From: Rhipicephalus microplus
Taxonomy: Eukaryota > Arthropoda > Arachnida > Ixodida > Ixodidae
DNA length: 64,000 nt
Assembly (NCBI RefSeq): GCF_043290135.1
Contig: NC_134701.1
Span: 101,716,702-101,780,701 of the forward strand
Reading direction: 5' to 3'
Each line of letters begins with the position of its first letter. Positions within the stretch are counted from its first letter, which is position 1. The notes beneath the pieces are model-generated. The model had not been told where the DNA came from. It made no database searches and saw only the letters and a list, made by a program, of their open reading frames with translations. Both the position numbers and the translations under genes were made by a program. Shown one piece after another: positions 24,395 to 36,060 of this stretch.

Positions 24395-25047
24395 TGATGT
24401 TAGGTTGAAGCTTAAAAATGCGAGCATAGCAGACGACAGCGCCAAGGCCTGGAAGATGACAAGAATGAAGGGGCATTGCAGCGCACCCATTGAAGAAAGA
24501 AGAGGAGACGCTCGCAGAGAACGAAGCTGTTCGGACGCCGACAAGACGATTCAGGGGAGCCTAGGGCGAACCCGCAACAACGCGCGAAGTTTGAAAGGCC
24601 GGGTTCCTGTCTTCGAGCCATTGTTGTTCTTGGGGCACGGCGTGTAGGCTTGGCCAGGCACGAGTTCTGGGTGAGTGGTCCTGCGGACATCTCCGGTACG
24701 GCGAGCACCCTCGAAAAGACTGGAGCTGCCGACCACGTCCAGCGAGCCGACTTCGCTGACAGTGTGCGATTACACCTATGCCTGGTGATTCCCTCTACAA
24801 TGGTATGCTGACCTGGCACCGAAGCGACGACTGATTCGAGCACGCAACGGGTCCCACTTGAAGGCACCGGGCTACGGCACAGGCTGTGAGACTGTTTACT
24901 CTTTTCTTTTGTGTGTGAACCGCATGCGTGTACGACTTATAGTACTGTATGTGCAATAGTTTTTCTGTCCAATATAACTTCCTTTTGTTTTCTTCACTGT
25001 CTCCATCTTCTTTGCATCACACGCCTTGCTACGTGAGGAATATTGCA
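24395..25047 (+). repeat. 3' LTR
   Basis: Begins TGATGTTAGG after the polypurine tract and aligns with 19021-19670. Its end is placed at GAATATTGCA (25047), with some uncertainty because the two LTR ends have diverged. Frames inside either LTR are accidental. Confidence 0.88.
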
Positions 25048-27284
25048 GCTAACGCCACAATATTCGTTAGAGTTTGTTGTCCCAAAGCGATGATGATTAT
25101 GACAGAAAATATAATTGATGAAGATCACCAGAAATCAGAACTAACCGGGGTCTAAAAGTTTATCATTCATCAAAACTTAGGTATGTGAGCTTGAGGCTTT
25201 TTCACCTCCATGGAAATTATACCCGCCACATTATGGAATCAATCCTACGACATTCGCTGGCTTCAGGTCCAGTACCATAACAACTGCACCACCACGGCGG
25301 ATGCCTGTTTCTCCCTTGTACCTTCTCTATTACTATTAATGACAAGTATTTATGTAGCGTTCTTGATACGCACCCCATATACGCCCATTTCTTTTTAGTT
25401 ATTTCCAACATGCACACAATAGAAAAAAAAGCAGAGTGCCCCAGGACAGGACACAAGATACAAGATATGACGGGCGTGTCTGCCTGTTTCTTGTTTCTAG
25501 TTTTTTTTTCACTCTACTTTATATTTTCAGACAAACCACCAACTCTGCGAATAACGCGTTTTATTAGGCAATTACTAAACTTTTGTTCTCTGAATACTCT
25601 GCTATGTTCTCGTTCTTTATGTACCATTCGTTATATCAAGCGCTGATGCTCGAAATATGGAAACCACATCTAAACAAGATAATCATGTACCCACAGTGAG
25701 AAACCAGGATACAGACGCGTAAATAAAATAGAACACACATAGTGGTGTAAGTTGCTATGAGTCTTGATCGGTTTTGTGAAATGCAGCATACCTCATCTTG
25801 TTTTTGCAACTATATAAGCGAGGAAAAAAACACAGTTTTGGAAACTATTAAAATATGAACCACTGCAAATAAAGCCATAATTTAGTGCAGAGCGCTTGTT
25901 GCTCTTTAATTTTTCGGCTATGTCGTACGTTCATGAACAAAAGCGGGGAAACATGTTTATGTAAATAGGATGAGAACAACAAAACTGTGTAAGAAAAAAT
26001 TCGATAACACTATAACTCGGGCATGCTACAATTAAACATGCAAAGAGCACGTCTATTGAGGGAACCTTTCATATTCACTGAGGCAGGCTGGCCCTACAAC
26101 GGGAGAAACGGATTGACAGGGAACAGGAAATTTAGGCCGTAATACCGAGCGTGGTGCGTCGAAAGATTGGCTGCAAAGCCGATGTCTCGAGGGGACAAAG
26201 CGTTAAACAGTCTTGAAAAAAGTGGGCGTGCACTACTGCACTACCACGTGTTGCCAATCAGTGAACAAAAATGTACATACGGGCTACACGTGGTTCATTT
26301 GCAGGTACATCTTTTCACAAGCATAAATGACACATCCAAAGCGAAACAATCAACGCTTAGAAGAGATATGGAAGGACCTAGTAAGTTTGATAAAGCCAAC
26401 AGAGGGGACGAAAAAATCATGAGCCACTTACAACACATCGGGCGTCACAGGGAGGCATTTATCGCGCTTTCCGAACAAAACCAAGTTTATTGTGCTTGAC
26501 ACAAGAGACTTCACAGAGTTCGAACAGAATCTATATATCTAGAGATTTTTTGCGATTCCCTTTATACTTCTTTCTTGTTAAATATTTTAGGTACTTTACT
26601 GTCACAATGAAACATGAAGATATTTATGCAGATGATCTCGTGACTACCATGCTAAGAGAACAAATTTCTCCGAAGATCGCAATACAAGGCCTATGTTGTA
26701 AACCTACGGAAAGGTAGAAGAAGCTTTCAAGTAGAGGCCAAAGTCACTGGCCGTTACCTTCAGGTAACGGCTAGTGAAGCGCAGCTTTACAAGGCTTTCA
26801 ATCGTATGAATCAGTTGTATCCATTCTATTACGTCCCCTGTTCACAATACAGAACACCTCTTTTTGCTCTGGTTTAGCCTTATTTGCTTTCAAAGTTAGC
26901 CTGCAAAGCATAGCAGGTGCAAATATTTTGAATTTCGGCACCTTTTTCACACCTACAACTTTCTTTATCAGAGCTGTACGTGTACCAGCAATAGATCAAA
27001 ACGGAATTTTATCAGCCATGGTTCAAGAAGATGATATGAGTATTGTATTTACGTAAAAAAAACGTCGTTCTTTCTGCAGTAAAGGTATCTTAAAAGCTAA
27101 GCGAAAGACATTTCTAAGCTAATATGAAAAGTTACTCAAAGGCGTGATTACTGTTATTTCAACATAGGACACACGTATAGTAAATCCCAATTCAGTTCTC
27201 ATGAAAGGATACTACGTATGGCAGATGCAATTCGAAAATGTATCCTTAATGGCAAGTGTGTTTCTACCGCGACCACCCACACTG
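25048..27284. other. No recognised gene
   Basis: Right flank of the LTR element. A plus frame at 26167-26499 (110 codons) has no recognisable domain. A compact inverted repeat at 26744-26777 is listed separately. Confidence 0.4.
26744..26777. repeat. Palindrome with 16-bp arms and 2-base loop
   Basis: TCACTGGCCGTTACCT pairs with AGGTAACGGCTAGTGA with one mismatch and a TC spacer. It could be the joined ends of two small transposons or a fold-back remnant. Confidence 0.9.
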
Positions 27285-27490
27285 CAAATCATTTCACACC
27301 CTTAAGGGTGGATTTTTCAATAAATCACCCATCTTACACCTATTATTTCTGCCAAACTTATCCGCACGCGTGTAATTTCTGCAATTCCACCTTTTGTGCA
27401 CCCATTTGTCAATTTTAGGTGTACTGTAGGTGCATATTCGCAAATTACACCCAAGAGTGTTTCCTTGAACGTTACACCCATCATATATGT
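27285..27490. repeat. Block of TACACCC / GGGTGTA motifs in both orientations
   Basis: Contains a perfect palindrome CACCCTTAAGGGTG (27297-27310) and several further TACACCC or GGTGTA words spaced about 20-40 bases apart. A larger block of the same style is at 38905-39262. Probably a decayed MITE-like repeat; the family is not identified. Confidence 0.5.
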
Positions 27491-27944
27491 ATATAGTTTA
27501 GAGCATCAATACATATCACATCTCAACGGATGCAATGAAACCGCATGCCAAAAGTCTGGTGAAAAGATCGATGTTTCGGCATTCGTTTTCATTTCCCGTT
27601 TCATTCACCAAAATATATCGTGCTATGTACTATATTTATTAAACCACCCTCTATTTACATTATTCAGAAGATTCCTCACATGTTCAATGACTTAATTCAT
27701 GGGTTAACTTTTTGGGATTCCTACTAAAAATATTTTGCTGCCACTCATGTCCATTCTTCCCTTCTCACAGAGACATTGGTAAAAGAGATTATGTTGCACT
27801 TAAACATAACATGAAACGATCACACACGGTTTTCGACAAGCTATCATGCGCGCCTTCTCATTTGAAATCACACAAATTTTTCGTACCAGAGGTCCTGGTT
27901 TATTAAGGACGATAGTGTTTTTTGAGACCTACAACGCATATATT

Positions 27945-28015
27945 TAGGTATGTCTGTCTCTCTGGCTGTATGTCTGTCTGTTTTACTGTCTGTACATTTG
28001 TCTGTTTGTCCACTC
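27945..28015. repeat. Degenerate (TGTC)n tract
   Basis: TGTCTGTC-rich stretch with interruptions, at the left edge of a CpG-rich block. Confidence 0.7.
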
Positions 28016-28640
28016 TATACGGCATCTGGTACTTGAAATGGCCGACCTCATCCGCAGCGCCCGCCAATGTTGCTCAAGATTGAGCGTTCATGCTTGTGCA
28101 ATTGTGAATTAAAAAGCAATCATTGCGCATGTCTGCGGCACCATAACAACACGTATATATTCTGTGTGTGCGGCTTTTACTAGAAAAAGCGTACATTAGT
28201 AATTTTAAGGGCCGTAGCGCTTTCACGCTGCGCTGACCATGCAATGCTCGCACGGAACGGGAAGTGTTTCCAACGCTTTGCTAAGACGAGATGGTGGTGG
28301 CACCTACCGTCGCCTTTCGTTCTACACCTTATCACCTCTGAGATGGGCGCGCACACCCGTCTCCGAGCCACGCGCTTTGTTTTTAAAGAAAACCGCCAGA
28401 CGACGCTCATGTCTCACGTGTGACGTGACTTGATGCGCTCGTTCACCTCCGCTGCACGCTCGAGGCACTCAAACGCAGTGCCTCCAAAATACCACTCACC
28501 GACTTTCTTGCGCAGAGCACCAAATAAATGTCCTGTTCACTCTCTCCACACGCAAGACTATCGTCTTTCGACGACATTTGCAGAAACATGCAAATACGGG
28601 GCCAATTTTTACAATGGCGGTTCATATATTTCCTCACACT
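28016..28640. other. CpG-rich block of unknown nature
   Basis: From about 28190 to 28560 the sequence is clearly richer in GC and CpG than its surroundings (for example GGGCGCGCACACCCG) and ends near an AATAAA (28526). Open frames on both strands are 60-75 codons and unrecognised. It could be a dispersed repeat or a CpG-rich regulatory stretch; the tetranucleotide tract at its left edge favours a repeat. Confidence 0.35.
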
Positions 28641-31600
28641 GAAGTATTTCGCATCTATACACAAGTCCCTGATTTATTCACTGAGTTATATTTAGGTCTA
28701 TAAACATGGATCAGTTCAAATAGAATGTTTGTAGTATTTGCATTGCCATGGAACTAGGCATGTTTACAATTAACAGGCTAAGCTTACTGTGATGCAGCTG
28801 CTGTGCACGCATGCTGCGCCGCAGGACAAGCTTGGCGCACATCCGCTAAGCACAGGTGAACTCTTCCAATGGGTCGCACCACTCTGTGGGCACTTACTGC
28901 TCTTTTTTTATTTCCTTGATATGCACGCTTGCGCGTCGTATAATATACACGTGAACGATCGTAGACAACACTAGCGCAACGTACCCTTGCCACAAAGATG
29001 GAGAGTAGTCGACTAATTGCATCATTGTAGTTGACAGTTATTACTGTCGCGTTGCAATGCACTGATAATCGCACATTGGTATGCTCACACAAAATTTAAG
29101 ACTTGAAACAAAAGCAAGCGTCCTTCATAGTTTGTCGGTAAAAAAAGCATAGTCCCCGGTTCTTGCTGAGTGGCAGAGCGTTATTTAAGAGAAGCTAATA
29201 GCACAGCAAGGGTGTTGCTAAGATTTATGCGTGCAAGGGGATAGAAAGAGGAAAAAAGGTGGCCTGACCCATTTGTATGTACATTTTTGCCTGTGGTTGC
29301 ATGCGTGCGGATCCGAATGGCAAGCTTTCTTTTTTTTTGCGAAGTGGGTCAATTCCTGACTCGAAAGTAGCTCAAATGACACTCAATTGGCTCATACATA
29401 CGTTCACGTTTCCTCTAAAACAGTAATAGTAAAACATTATTTATAATTGTTACTATTCTAGAAGAACGCTGATAGCACATATATGTCAAGGCAGTGTTAT
29501 TTGAGCTTGTTTCGGTTCTAGATTTGCCCCATTTCGAATAAAAAAAAGCTCCTCAAACGAACATAAAAAAAGGGTGGGAGACTTGTCAAGAATGGAACAA
29601 CCACCTTATCGCCCTATCCTAACTTTTCATTTATATCTATGTTCCGCAAGTAACAAATTTTGACTCCAAAACGTCAAAACAACGCCGCAATAACGCCTCA
29701 CCCGGGAAAAGAAAAATGTACATTACGAAGGCTACGCATTTTGCGCCTGCACACGTCAGTGGCAAAAAAAAAAGACTTTTAAGCTCTGCTAGCAAATAAA
29801 TATGTTGTCAAGCATAAAATATTACACTATATCTTGGAGGCTTGACATAGCTTGGAAATTATATTAATAAACGGTACTGCTATGAATTTCGGTTTTGGTT
29901 TTGAGGTCTCGGGGCAACTGCGCATCGCCATCGTCAACAGGCAGACTTTGAATTGGGTGGTAACATGTCGTGTGCGTGTTTGCTGCAGCTCCATGGCTGC
30001 AGGCTGATGGGTTATTATTTTACTATTCACTTGCTTTGTCCACGATGCGTACTTATACAGCTTGCACAGTTTAACTCGTGCTTACAGTAGATACAGTAGG
30101 TGTCACTTCAATCTGTGGGGTGTCGGCAAGTACAGAACAACTTCGGTGCGGCGGAGTGTGTGTCCTCTGTCAACGGCTTTCGTTGAAGCTTGTGCACGCT
30201 GCAAGCAGAGTGTTTCCGATCAAGCAATCAACGGAGTGTACGCTGGGAGCTACATCGAGAACGCTTTTGGATTTCGTGCTATTGCTGAAAAGGTAAGCTT
30301 TCGTGCATGCGAACAACGAAGTGCAGAAGTGCGTGCCTGCCTGCCAACTCCCGATTTCCCCGCGATACTCGTAATTGCAGGAAGCGACCGTCTCTTGGCG
30401 CCAGCAGCTTCGTGATCTTCGCTCGCTGTGTGCTTATCAGATGGGATGTCTGAACAGTCGCAGTGTTCGTGAACCTCGCCCTGGCGCATGGTTAAAGAAA
30501 AGAGGGGGATGTGCCGCGCGCAGATACACCTTACGGCCTGCGGCAGCGGGTGAGAACAAAAAAAAGGGGGGGGGGGTGTCTGCGAGCCGAGGTGGGCGAA
30601 ATAAATGGCATGATATTATTATTATTAATAAAAAAACGAAGCAGATCAACGGTAAAGGAGTCGCCAGTTGTCACTTAGGGGGACTGCAGTGGACAAATGG
30701 GGCGCGTTTATTACGCGGCAGAAAAAAAATCCAGATTTCAATTCCTGAAGATAGTGGTGCGTTTTTAATGAGAGTAAATACGCTATTCAAAGCAACAATT
30801 CAAAACTACGTAAACTTTGTATCAGTACCCCTTTGATGCCTGCGCTTTGCAGCGGCGTGACATGTGTTTTGTTAAAAATCTTGCAGCTAACCAAAGAATT
30901 TATATGTACCTTGTTTGGTTAGTGATTTGCGCTTTTTATGTCTTGTTAGGTTTGTTTATATTTATACTAGTATATCATAAATAATCAGGATATAGAAATA
31001 TTGATCTGCTTTAATAAGGGATTAAACAGCCACACTCAATTGCACACATCTTTTTGCATTTTGGACCGTTGTAGTGCAGCACATAGAATATTGTAGAATA
31101 GAATATTTCTGTATATATTGTGTAGGGTTTTAGTGCTGTGGTTACATATGAAAGCTTAGCCAAAGTGTACCAACAAACACCCACACAAAACTTTCTGTTA
31201 GACTGATACAGCACAGATGATAATGGTGTAGGCATAGTTAGCCACTAAAGAACACGCTCGCGAAAAACAAAATGAGGATGGCGGCACATGTGGCTGTAAA
31301 CGAAAGCAGGCAGACCTAACAGCTCTTGTCTGTTTCATGCATTTTGTCTGTGCAGGTTTCATGCTTACGAATGTAAACACACTGATCCAACTAATAAGCC
31401 CTCCATGCATATATTTCTGTTAGCTACTTCTCCAATAAGTCTTGCATTTTTTTTAATTAGAGATATTTATAGTCATACAGTTCACAGCTTATTGAGCATA
31501 TATTTAACTTGTGATACATTATCTGTTGCATTGCTGTTTTTATGAATTAAAAAAAATTCAACTGCGAATGAGCTGCTTATGCATGCACTCGAAGAATAAG

Positions 31601-32671
31601 ATTAGCACGTCTTATTTTTGAGAGTAGTCAGTTCTACTCATGGCCTAAAGTAATCATTTTGTTGACCAATAAGCAACCTGTAAAAGCGATATTGTAAAAT
31701 TATCCAGTACACCAAGTTTATGTAACTGGAGAAGAAATTTAGACGTGAGCTTCCACAAATACACAGTGCTGTGTTTCCAGCAGCAGTTGTCATTTTGTAA
31801 GTGCTGTTGATCCTTTCAGATTGGGGCTTGCTCGATGTTTTACACTAGTTTCACACAACAGATTGTACATCTCTGATGTGTACATGTCTACACAACGATT
31901 TTTTAAAGTAAATGATAAATATTGCTACTTTTTTGTCTGAATGGGTTTATATATTTTTCGTATCACCCATTGTAGTGGTCTATTGGTTGGAGTATTCTAG
32001 CCAAGCAAGAAAACTTGGTATAACTGCTGAAATTTGAGCAGCCCGGTATATTTCAAACTTTTTGATAGGTGCATGATTCAAGAGAGAAGTACTTTTTCAC
32101 CACCACCATGGTCTAGACTCAAACATGGCACTTGCATTCGTACACTAATATGCACAGATGCTTTTAAACGTGAAAGTGAATAGTGGTAAAGCTGAAAGTG
32201 GGGAAGCTGGAGCTTTTTATTATATGACACATCATAATGAGGTTCTGATTGTTCCCAGTATTTTTTAAATGCTTAGTTGAATGTTGTGCATTTCTTACAT
32301 GCAGAACGTTGAAAGGAAAGCACACTACGTCTTCTACGATGGACTGGGTGCTGACGATGCAGTGCACTCTTCATCACAACCTGAAAGCAGCTGTTCCGGG
32401 CTCACGACCTCACTCAAAGTGTTGCAGCAGTGGTGGACACTACTCATAGGCTGCACCAAATGTCTTGTACATTTTAGGAACATTCCTCTGATGGGAAAGG
32501 CTTCATCTCAAGCTATGTGTCCTATATACCTATTTATATTTCCAATATGAGTATCAGTTTGCCATCAGATTAACAGCAGTGCGTGTAGAAAACTGTGTAC
32601 AATGCATAGTTAGAGTTGTATGATAAACTGGAGACGGCCTAAATGTCTCCAGCTTAAACGGTTGTATCACT
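28641..32671. other. No confidently recognised gene
   Basis: Mostly AT-rich. A GC-richer part at 30062-30480 has a consensus-like splice donor (AAAAG then GTAAGC at 30293) and a possible acceptor (GTAATTGCAG ending 30380). A possible acceptor (TTTCTTACATGCAG ending 32304) precedes an open frame to about 32550. Neither frame shows a known domain. A run of ten G follows an A run near 30560, and an ATT-rich tract lies near 30614. Confidence 0.35.
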
Positions 32672-33025
32672 AATGAGTCAATCCACACCAAACTTCCCAG
32701 CAATTTTAGCGACCATCTCAAATGTATTCGAAAAAAATTGTGATGATTTACTGCATTGAAAACAGTGAAACAGTAAAATATTCTCGAAAGAATAACATTT
32801 CCGGTCACGTAGTTGCCTTCTGAACTTACCGGAATGTCGTTTCAGTGTGGTTTGTGGGACGGTAGTTTAAAAGTACTGTCCTTGCTTCTATACCAAAATT
32901 TGTCTACATGTTAAGTACAAGTTCAGTTGTAAAGTGTTTGAAGTGCAGTAATATTAGTGCAATTTCACTGGCACATACGCCTCCAAGACTAACAAAGTGC
33001 TTGATACGGCTGGATAGTGCTGTTT

Positions 33026-33276
33026 GGTAGACAAAGAAAGTGCTTAACAGCGCAAACGACAAGAAAGGAAAGAAGAGACGAAAACAGAGCCCTGAACAAA
33101 CAACTAAAGTTTATTGCAAACCAACTGCAATATATACAAAACAGAATCTGCGCATAACCACGCACCATATGCAGAATCGCACATACATACACCATGCGGC
33201 CTACCTTATCAACAACCGGTCATATTAGTGGACCCCAGATAACTAACTTCACAGCAGTTAAGAAAAATTGAGGGTA
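33026..33276 (-). repeat. Penelope terminal repeat, arm 1
   Basis: Reverse complement of 34004-34252 with scattered mismatches. It includes AATAAACTTTAGTTGTTTG on the minus strand, a possible polyadenylation signal. It lies at the 3' end of the coding remnant. Confidence 0.9.
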
Positions 33277-33780
33277 CGCTAACACAGGAAGCACCCAGTT
33301 GCTCAATATAGAAAGCTTCACTAATCTCGTGCTCGCGCCGATTTTTATATCCCCCGTGATCAAACACTTGTCAAGAATTGGCTGACAACAAGACTTATTA
33401 CAATGGTCTGCCAAGTGGCTGGGAAGGAAACCTTTTAGAGAGTTAGTGTGCTCCCTCTACCGATCATTCATGCGTCGCCCTGTTTGGCCAACGTAACCAT
33501 GCCCAAAAGGAAAAAATATCTTGTAGAGAATCGCTAAAACACATTCAACATGGCACGTAGCGTGTTTCTTAGTGCATGCTTCTTTGTTAGGTCCTTCGCT
33601 GTTGACCCTGCGACATAGCCCAGCGAGTTTATCGCGTGCGCAGAACACAACTCTCACACCTATTTTGCCAGTGACCTTCTTTAGCCTTTGGAAAACTTCG
33701 TGTACGTAGGGAATAACAGCCTTGCTAGAATGAGGCTTGTTGAGTTAGCTGTTGCTTTGTCTCTTATCAGGCACTCTTAG
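33220..33780 (-). pseudogene. Penelope-like C-terminal region with GIY-YIG endonuclease
   Basis: Minus-strand frame: VIPYVHEVFQRLKKVTGKIG, then VRVVFCARDKLAGLCRRV, CTKKHATCHVECV and ILYKIFFPFGHGYVGQTGRR. The last is the GIY-YIG core (Tyr, then GYVGQTGR), preceded by the family's Cys/His cluster. A TAG after RRMNDR interrupts the frame, which resumes at REHTNSLKG and then HLADHCNKSCCQP, the downstream Cys/His part. This domain nicks target DNA in Penelope-like elements. The protein N terminus and RT are missing, and further upstream the frame is broken by stops. Confidence 0.85.
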
Positions 33781-34003
33781 TGACGTTAGGAGAGTCTCGG
33801 CAATAGAAGTTAGCTCGGGATTAAAAAAGCCTGCTTGTTGAAGCCAGTGAACTTGGAGCGAAAAACTGCACTCTATCTGGCGGTCACAAGAGCCAGTTAG
33901 AATTGCCTTTAGGCAGGAAAAAGCGATTCTTCACTTGACTATATAGCTTAGAATGGGCGGACGTAAAAAGGAGGTTCTTTCTTTTTACGTCCTCAATTTT
34001 TCT

Positions 34004-34252
34004 TACCCTCAATTTTTCTTAACTGCTGTCAAGTTAGTTATCTGGGGTCCACTTATATGACCGGTTGTTGATAAGGTAGGCCGTATGGCGCATGTGTGTG
34101 CGATTCTGTTTATGGTGGGTGGTTATGCGCAGATTCTGTTTTCTATATATTGCAGTTGGTTTGCAATAAACATTGGTTGTTTGTTCAGGGCTCTGCTCTC
34201 GTCTCTTCTTTTCCTTCTTGTCATTTGCGCTGCTAAGCACTTCGTCTACTAC
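34004..34252 (+). repeat. Penelope terminal repeat, arm 2 (inverted)
   Basis: Inverted copy of arm 1. At its inner edge the string CCTCAATTTTTCTTA is duplicated in tandem (33991-34020). Just outside it, GGACGTAAAAAG and CTTTTTACGTCC (33959-33992) form a perfect 12-bp inverted repeat, probably scars of the fold-back event that made the inverted arm. Confidence 0.88.
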
Positions 34253-35529
34253 GCCTTCAAGAACTTAGCCACAATGTGTTATATTCGCATTTTTTCGATT
34301 GTAATACTACACTTTCTATGAATGTCTGACTAATGAATACTAACTACACAAAATGTATACTTTGAGGAAATAATATATGAGACCTCTTAAGCTGCAAAAC
34401 ATTACGAGAAAAAACTACGAATTTCGTAGGATCGTCATTTTCGATTATATTGAGACGCGATTTGCACTGTGGAGTGGTCCAAATAAATATGACCTTCAAA
34501 CCTAAATCGAAAGAAAAAAAAGGTATTTTCATATTTCAATTTCTATCATTACACTTTCTTGTTTTAAGGAAGAAAATACGTTTTGAACTTTCGCATTGAT
34601 GAAAATAGGAAATTTCAAGGCGGCAGCTGTCGTATGACCAAATGGGAAGATAGGCACCAATGGGAATGCTAAAGAAATATTTTCTTCCTTAAAACAAAAT
34701 TGTAATGATGGTATTTGAAAAGAAGTATTCATTTGATTTCAATTTATGTGTAAAGGTAATTTTTAGTTGAGCCACCACATGGCGTAAATCGCATCTCAAT
34801 ATGGAAAAAAATTACAATTTTGTAAAATTCATTATTTTTTCTCATAAAGTTTGCTAACTTGAGAGGTCTCAAATATTTTTTTTCTCAAAATATACTTTGC
34901 GTGGAGTGAGTATTCACTACTCAGATATTCATACAAACTGCTGTATTGCAATAAAAAAATTACAAATATAAGACATTTTGGATAAATTCTTAGAAACATG
35001 TGTGCCAGTATATTTGCAATAATATTACTGAGCTTCAAACACCTTACACAACAACCTTTACTCAACATGTAGACCAAGTTTTGTTTAGAACGTACTTTTA
35101 AAATAAATTTTTTCACAAACAACACCCAAAGGACATTCCGGAAAGTTCCGAAGGCAACCACGTGACCAAATATTTTTTCTCTCCGAAATATCCTACTGTT
35201 TCACTGCTTTCAATACAGTTATTCAGCACAATATTTTTCGGATGCATTTGAGATGGTCGCCAAAATGGCTGGGCGTTTGGCATGAAATCACCCTAACAGC
35301 GTGTCATGAAGGCAGAAAAAGGTCCCATGCCTATTAAGCCCTTTGTTTACCAAAAAATATATTGAAAGTGCCTCCTCTGATGCACTGTATAATGCTGCTT
35401 TTTTCACAGTTCTAAGGCGGCTGCATGTGCTATTGTTGTTTACATGTGCAGCAGTGGCATTCATATCTAGAAGAACTCACTGTTGGGATAGTTGGTGCAT
35501 GTTTGCATTAAATATTAGTCAGTTTTGTG

Positions 35530-36060
35530 CCAAAATGACGACCACACAAGCGAAGAAAACACATGAACGGGATGGGCACTCATTTGCAATTGTTTATTCC
35601 TTGAGGAAACAGGCTGATATAAACCCACTTTTCGCGAACGCTTGTGCAACCTACTCGGGACGTCCCTTACCTAATCACGCTATAGGACACATGATCGCTA
35701 GATAACGTGCTTCCAGCTCATACATGATGAGTGAAGTTTTGCTCACAAAATCGATACCTCATTTCTTTTGTGAAAGCCCTTCGAAATTGCTCTTGGTGTG
35801 AATCCACATGAAATGGCATGCGCTCTTGAACGGGCACTGTCGTTATTCTTTGCCGTAAGGGCGTGTTCCCTCGCTTGATCATTGACGCAGCGCCTCGTCG
35901 TCTGGCTAACATGTCTCTTTATGCACGATAGGGGTATTTTGTAAACCACTTCTGCGGCAGACTTCGTGAATGGCCACGCATGCTTCTTTTTACAGCCTTT
36001 CAGCTGCTCAGCATGATTTTTAGCGATGCAACAGCGCAACTTTGCTGGTTTGTTAGGCGC
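35530..36060 (-). pseudogene. Second Penelope-like GIY-YIG fragment
   Basis: On the minus strand, 35743-36039 reads CKKKHAWPF, then AAEVVYKIPLSC and VSQTTRRCVNDQAREHAL. This corresponds to CxKKH...VVYKIPLSCG..YVGQTGRCVNDRxREH in Penelope-like endonucleases. The Gly of the GIY-YIG motif is changed to Ser, and the frame is broken downstream. The sequence between 35530 and 35740 resembles the AATAAACAATT and downstream part of the terminal repeat at 33026 in layout only. It has the same strand as the 33-34 kb copy but is a different, more decayed subfamily. Confidence 0.7.

Larger units (their letters stand above)
19021..25047 (+). mobile_element. Ty3/gypsy-type LTR retrotransposon with integrase before RT (Gmr1-like order), inactive
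   Basis: A nearly complete element of about 6 kb: 5' LTR, primer-binding site, Gag, protease, integrase, RT, RNase H, polypurine tract and 3' LTR. The integrase (21406-22650) lies upstream of RT (22875-23559) and RNase H (23590-24125). This is the reverse of ordinary Ty3/gypsy order and is known from the Gmr1-like group. Both LTRs begin TGATGT, and the right LTR directly follows AAGTGGGGGG. The coding region has many stops and frameshifts, and active-site residues are changed in the protease, integrase and RT. A target-site duplication could not be fixed; the 5' flank is GGATGAAG, and GATGAAG recurs at 25118, past the LTR end. Confidence 0.92.
33026..34252 (-). mobile_element. Penelope-like element with inverted terminal repeats, 5'-truncated
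   Basis: Inverted terminal arms of about 250 bp (33026-33276 and 34004-34252) enclose a minus-strand coding remnant with a GIY-YIG endonuclease. The RT domain is absent. Outside the arms, TACGCCTCCAAGA (from 32976) and TACGCCTTCAAGA (from 34250) look like a diverged target-site duplication, since the corresponding sequence occurs only once in the other arm of the host fold-back element. Terminal repeats in inverted orientation and 5' truncation are known habits of Penelope-like elements. Confidence 0.88.
32672..35296. mobile_element. Fold-back element with two long inverted arms, split by a nested insertion
   Basis: The right arm (about 34670-35296) is the reverse complement of a left arm that comes in two pieces, 32672-about 32990 and about 34252-34600. 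Matching blocks include GCGACCATCTCAAATG, CAGTGAAACAGTA, TTCCGGAATGTC, GTCTACATGTT, GTTTGAAG..CAGTAATATTA, CTATGAAT and GTTTTAAGGAAGAAAATA. The outer ends are near CAAACTTCCCAG-type and CCCAGCC-type sequence. Removing the Penelope-like element at 33026-34252 leaves an element of about 1.4 kb that is almost all inverted repeat with a centre of about 70 bases. No transposase is encoded, so it is non-autonomous; the superfamily is not assigned. Confidence 0.88.

Noticed and set aside
33026..34252. Hammerhead ribozyme in the Penelope terminal repeats
   Set aside because: Penelope-like elements can carry them, so I looked for the CTGATGA...GAAA core on both strands and found no acceptable match.
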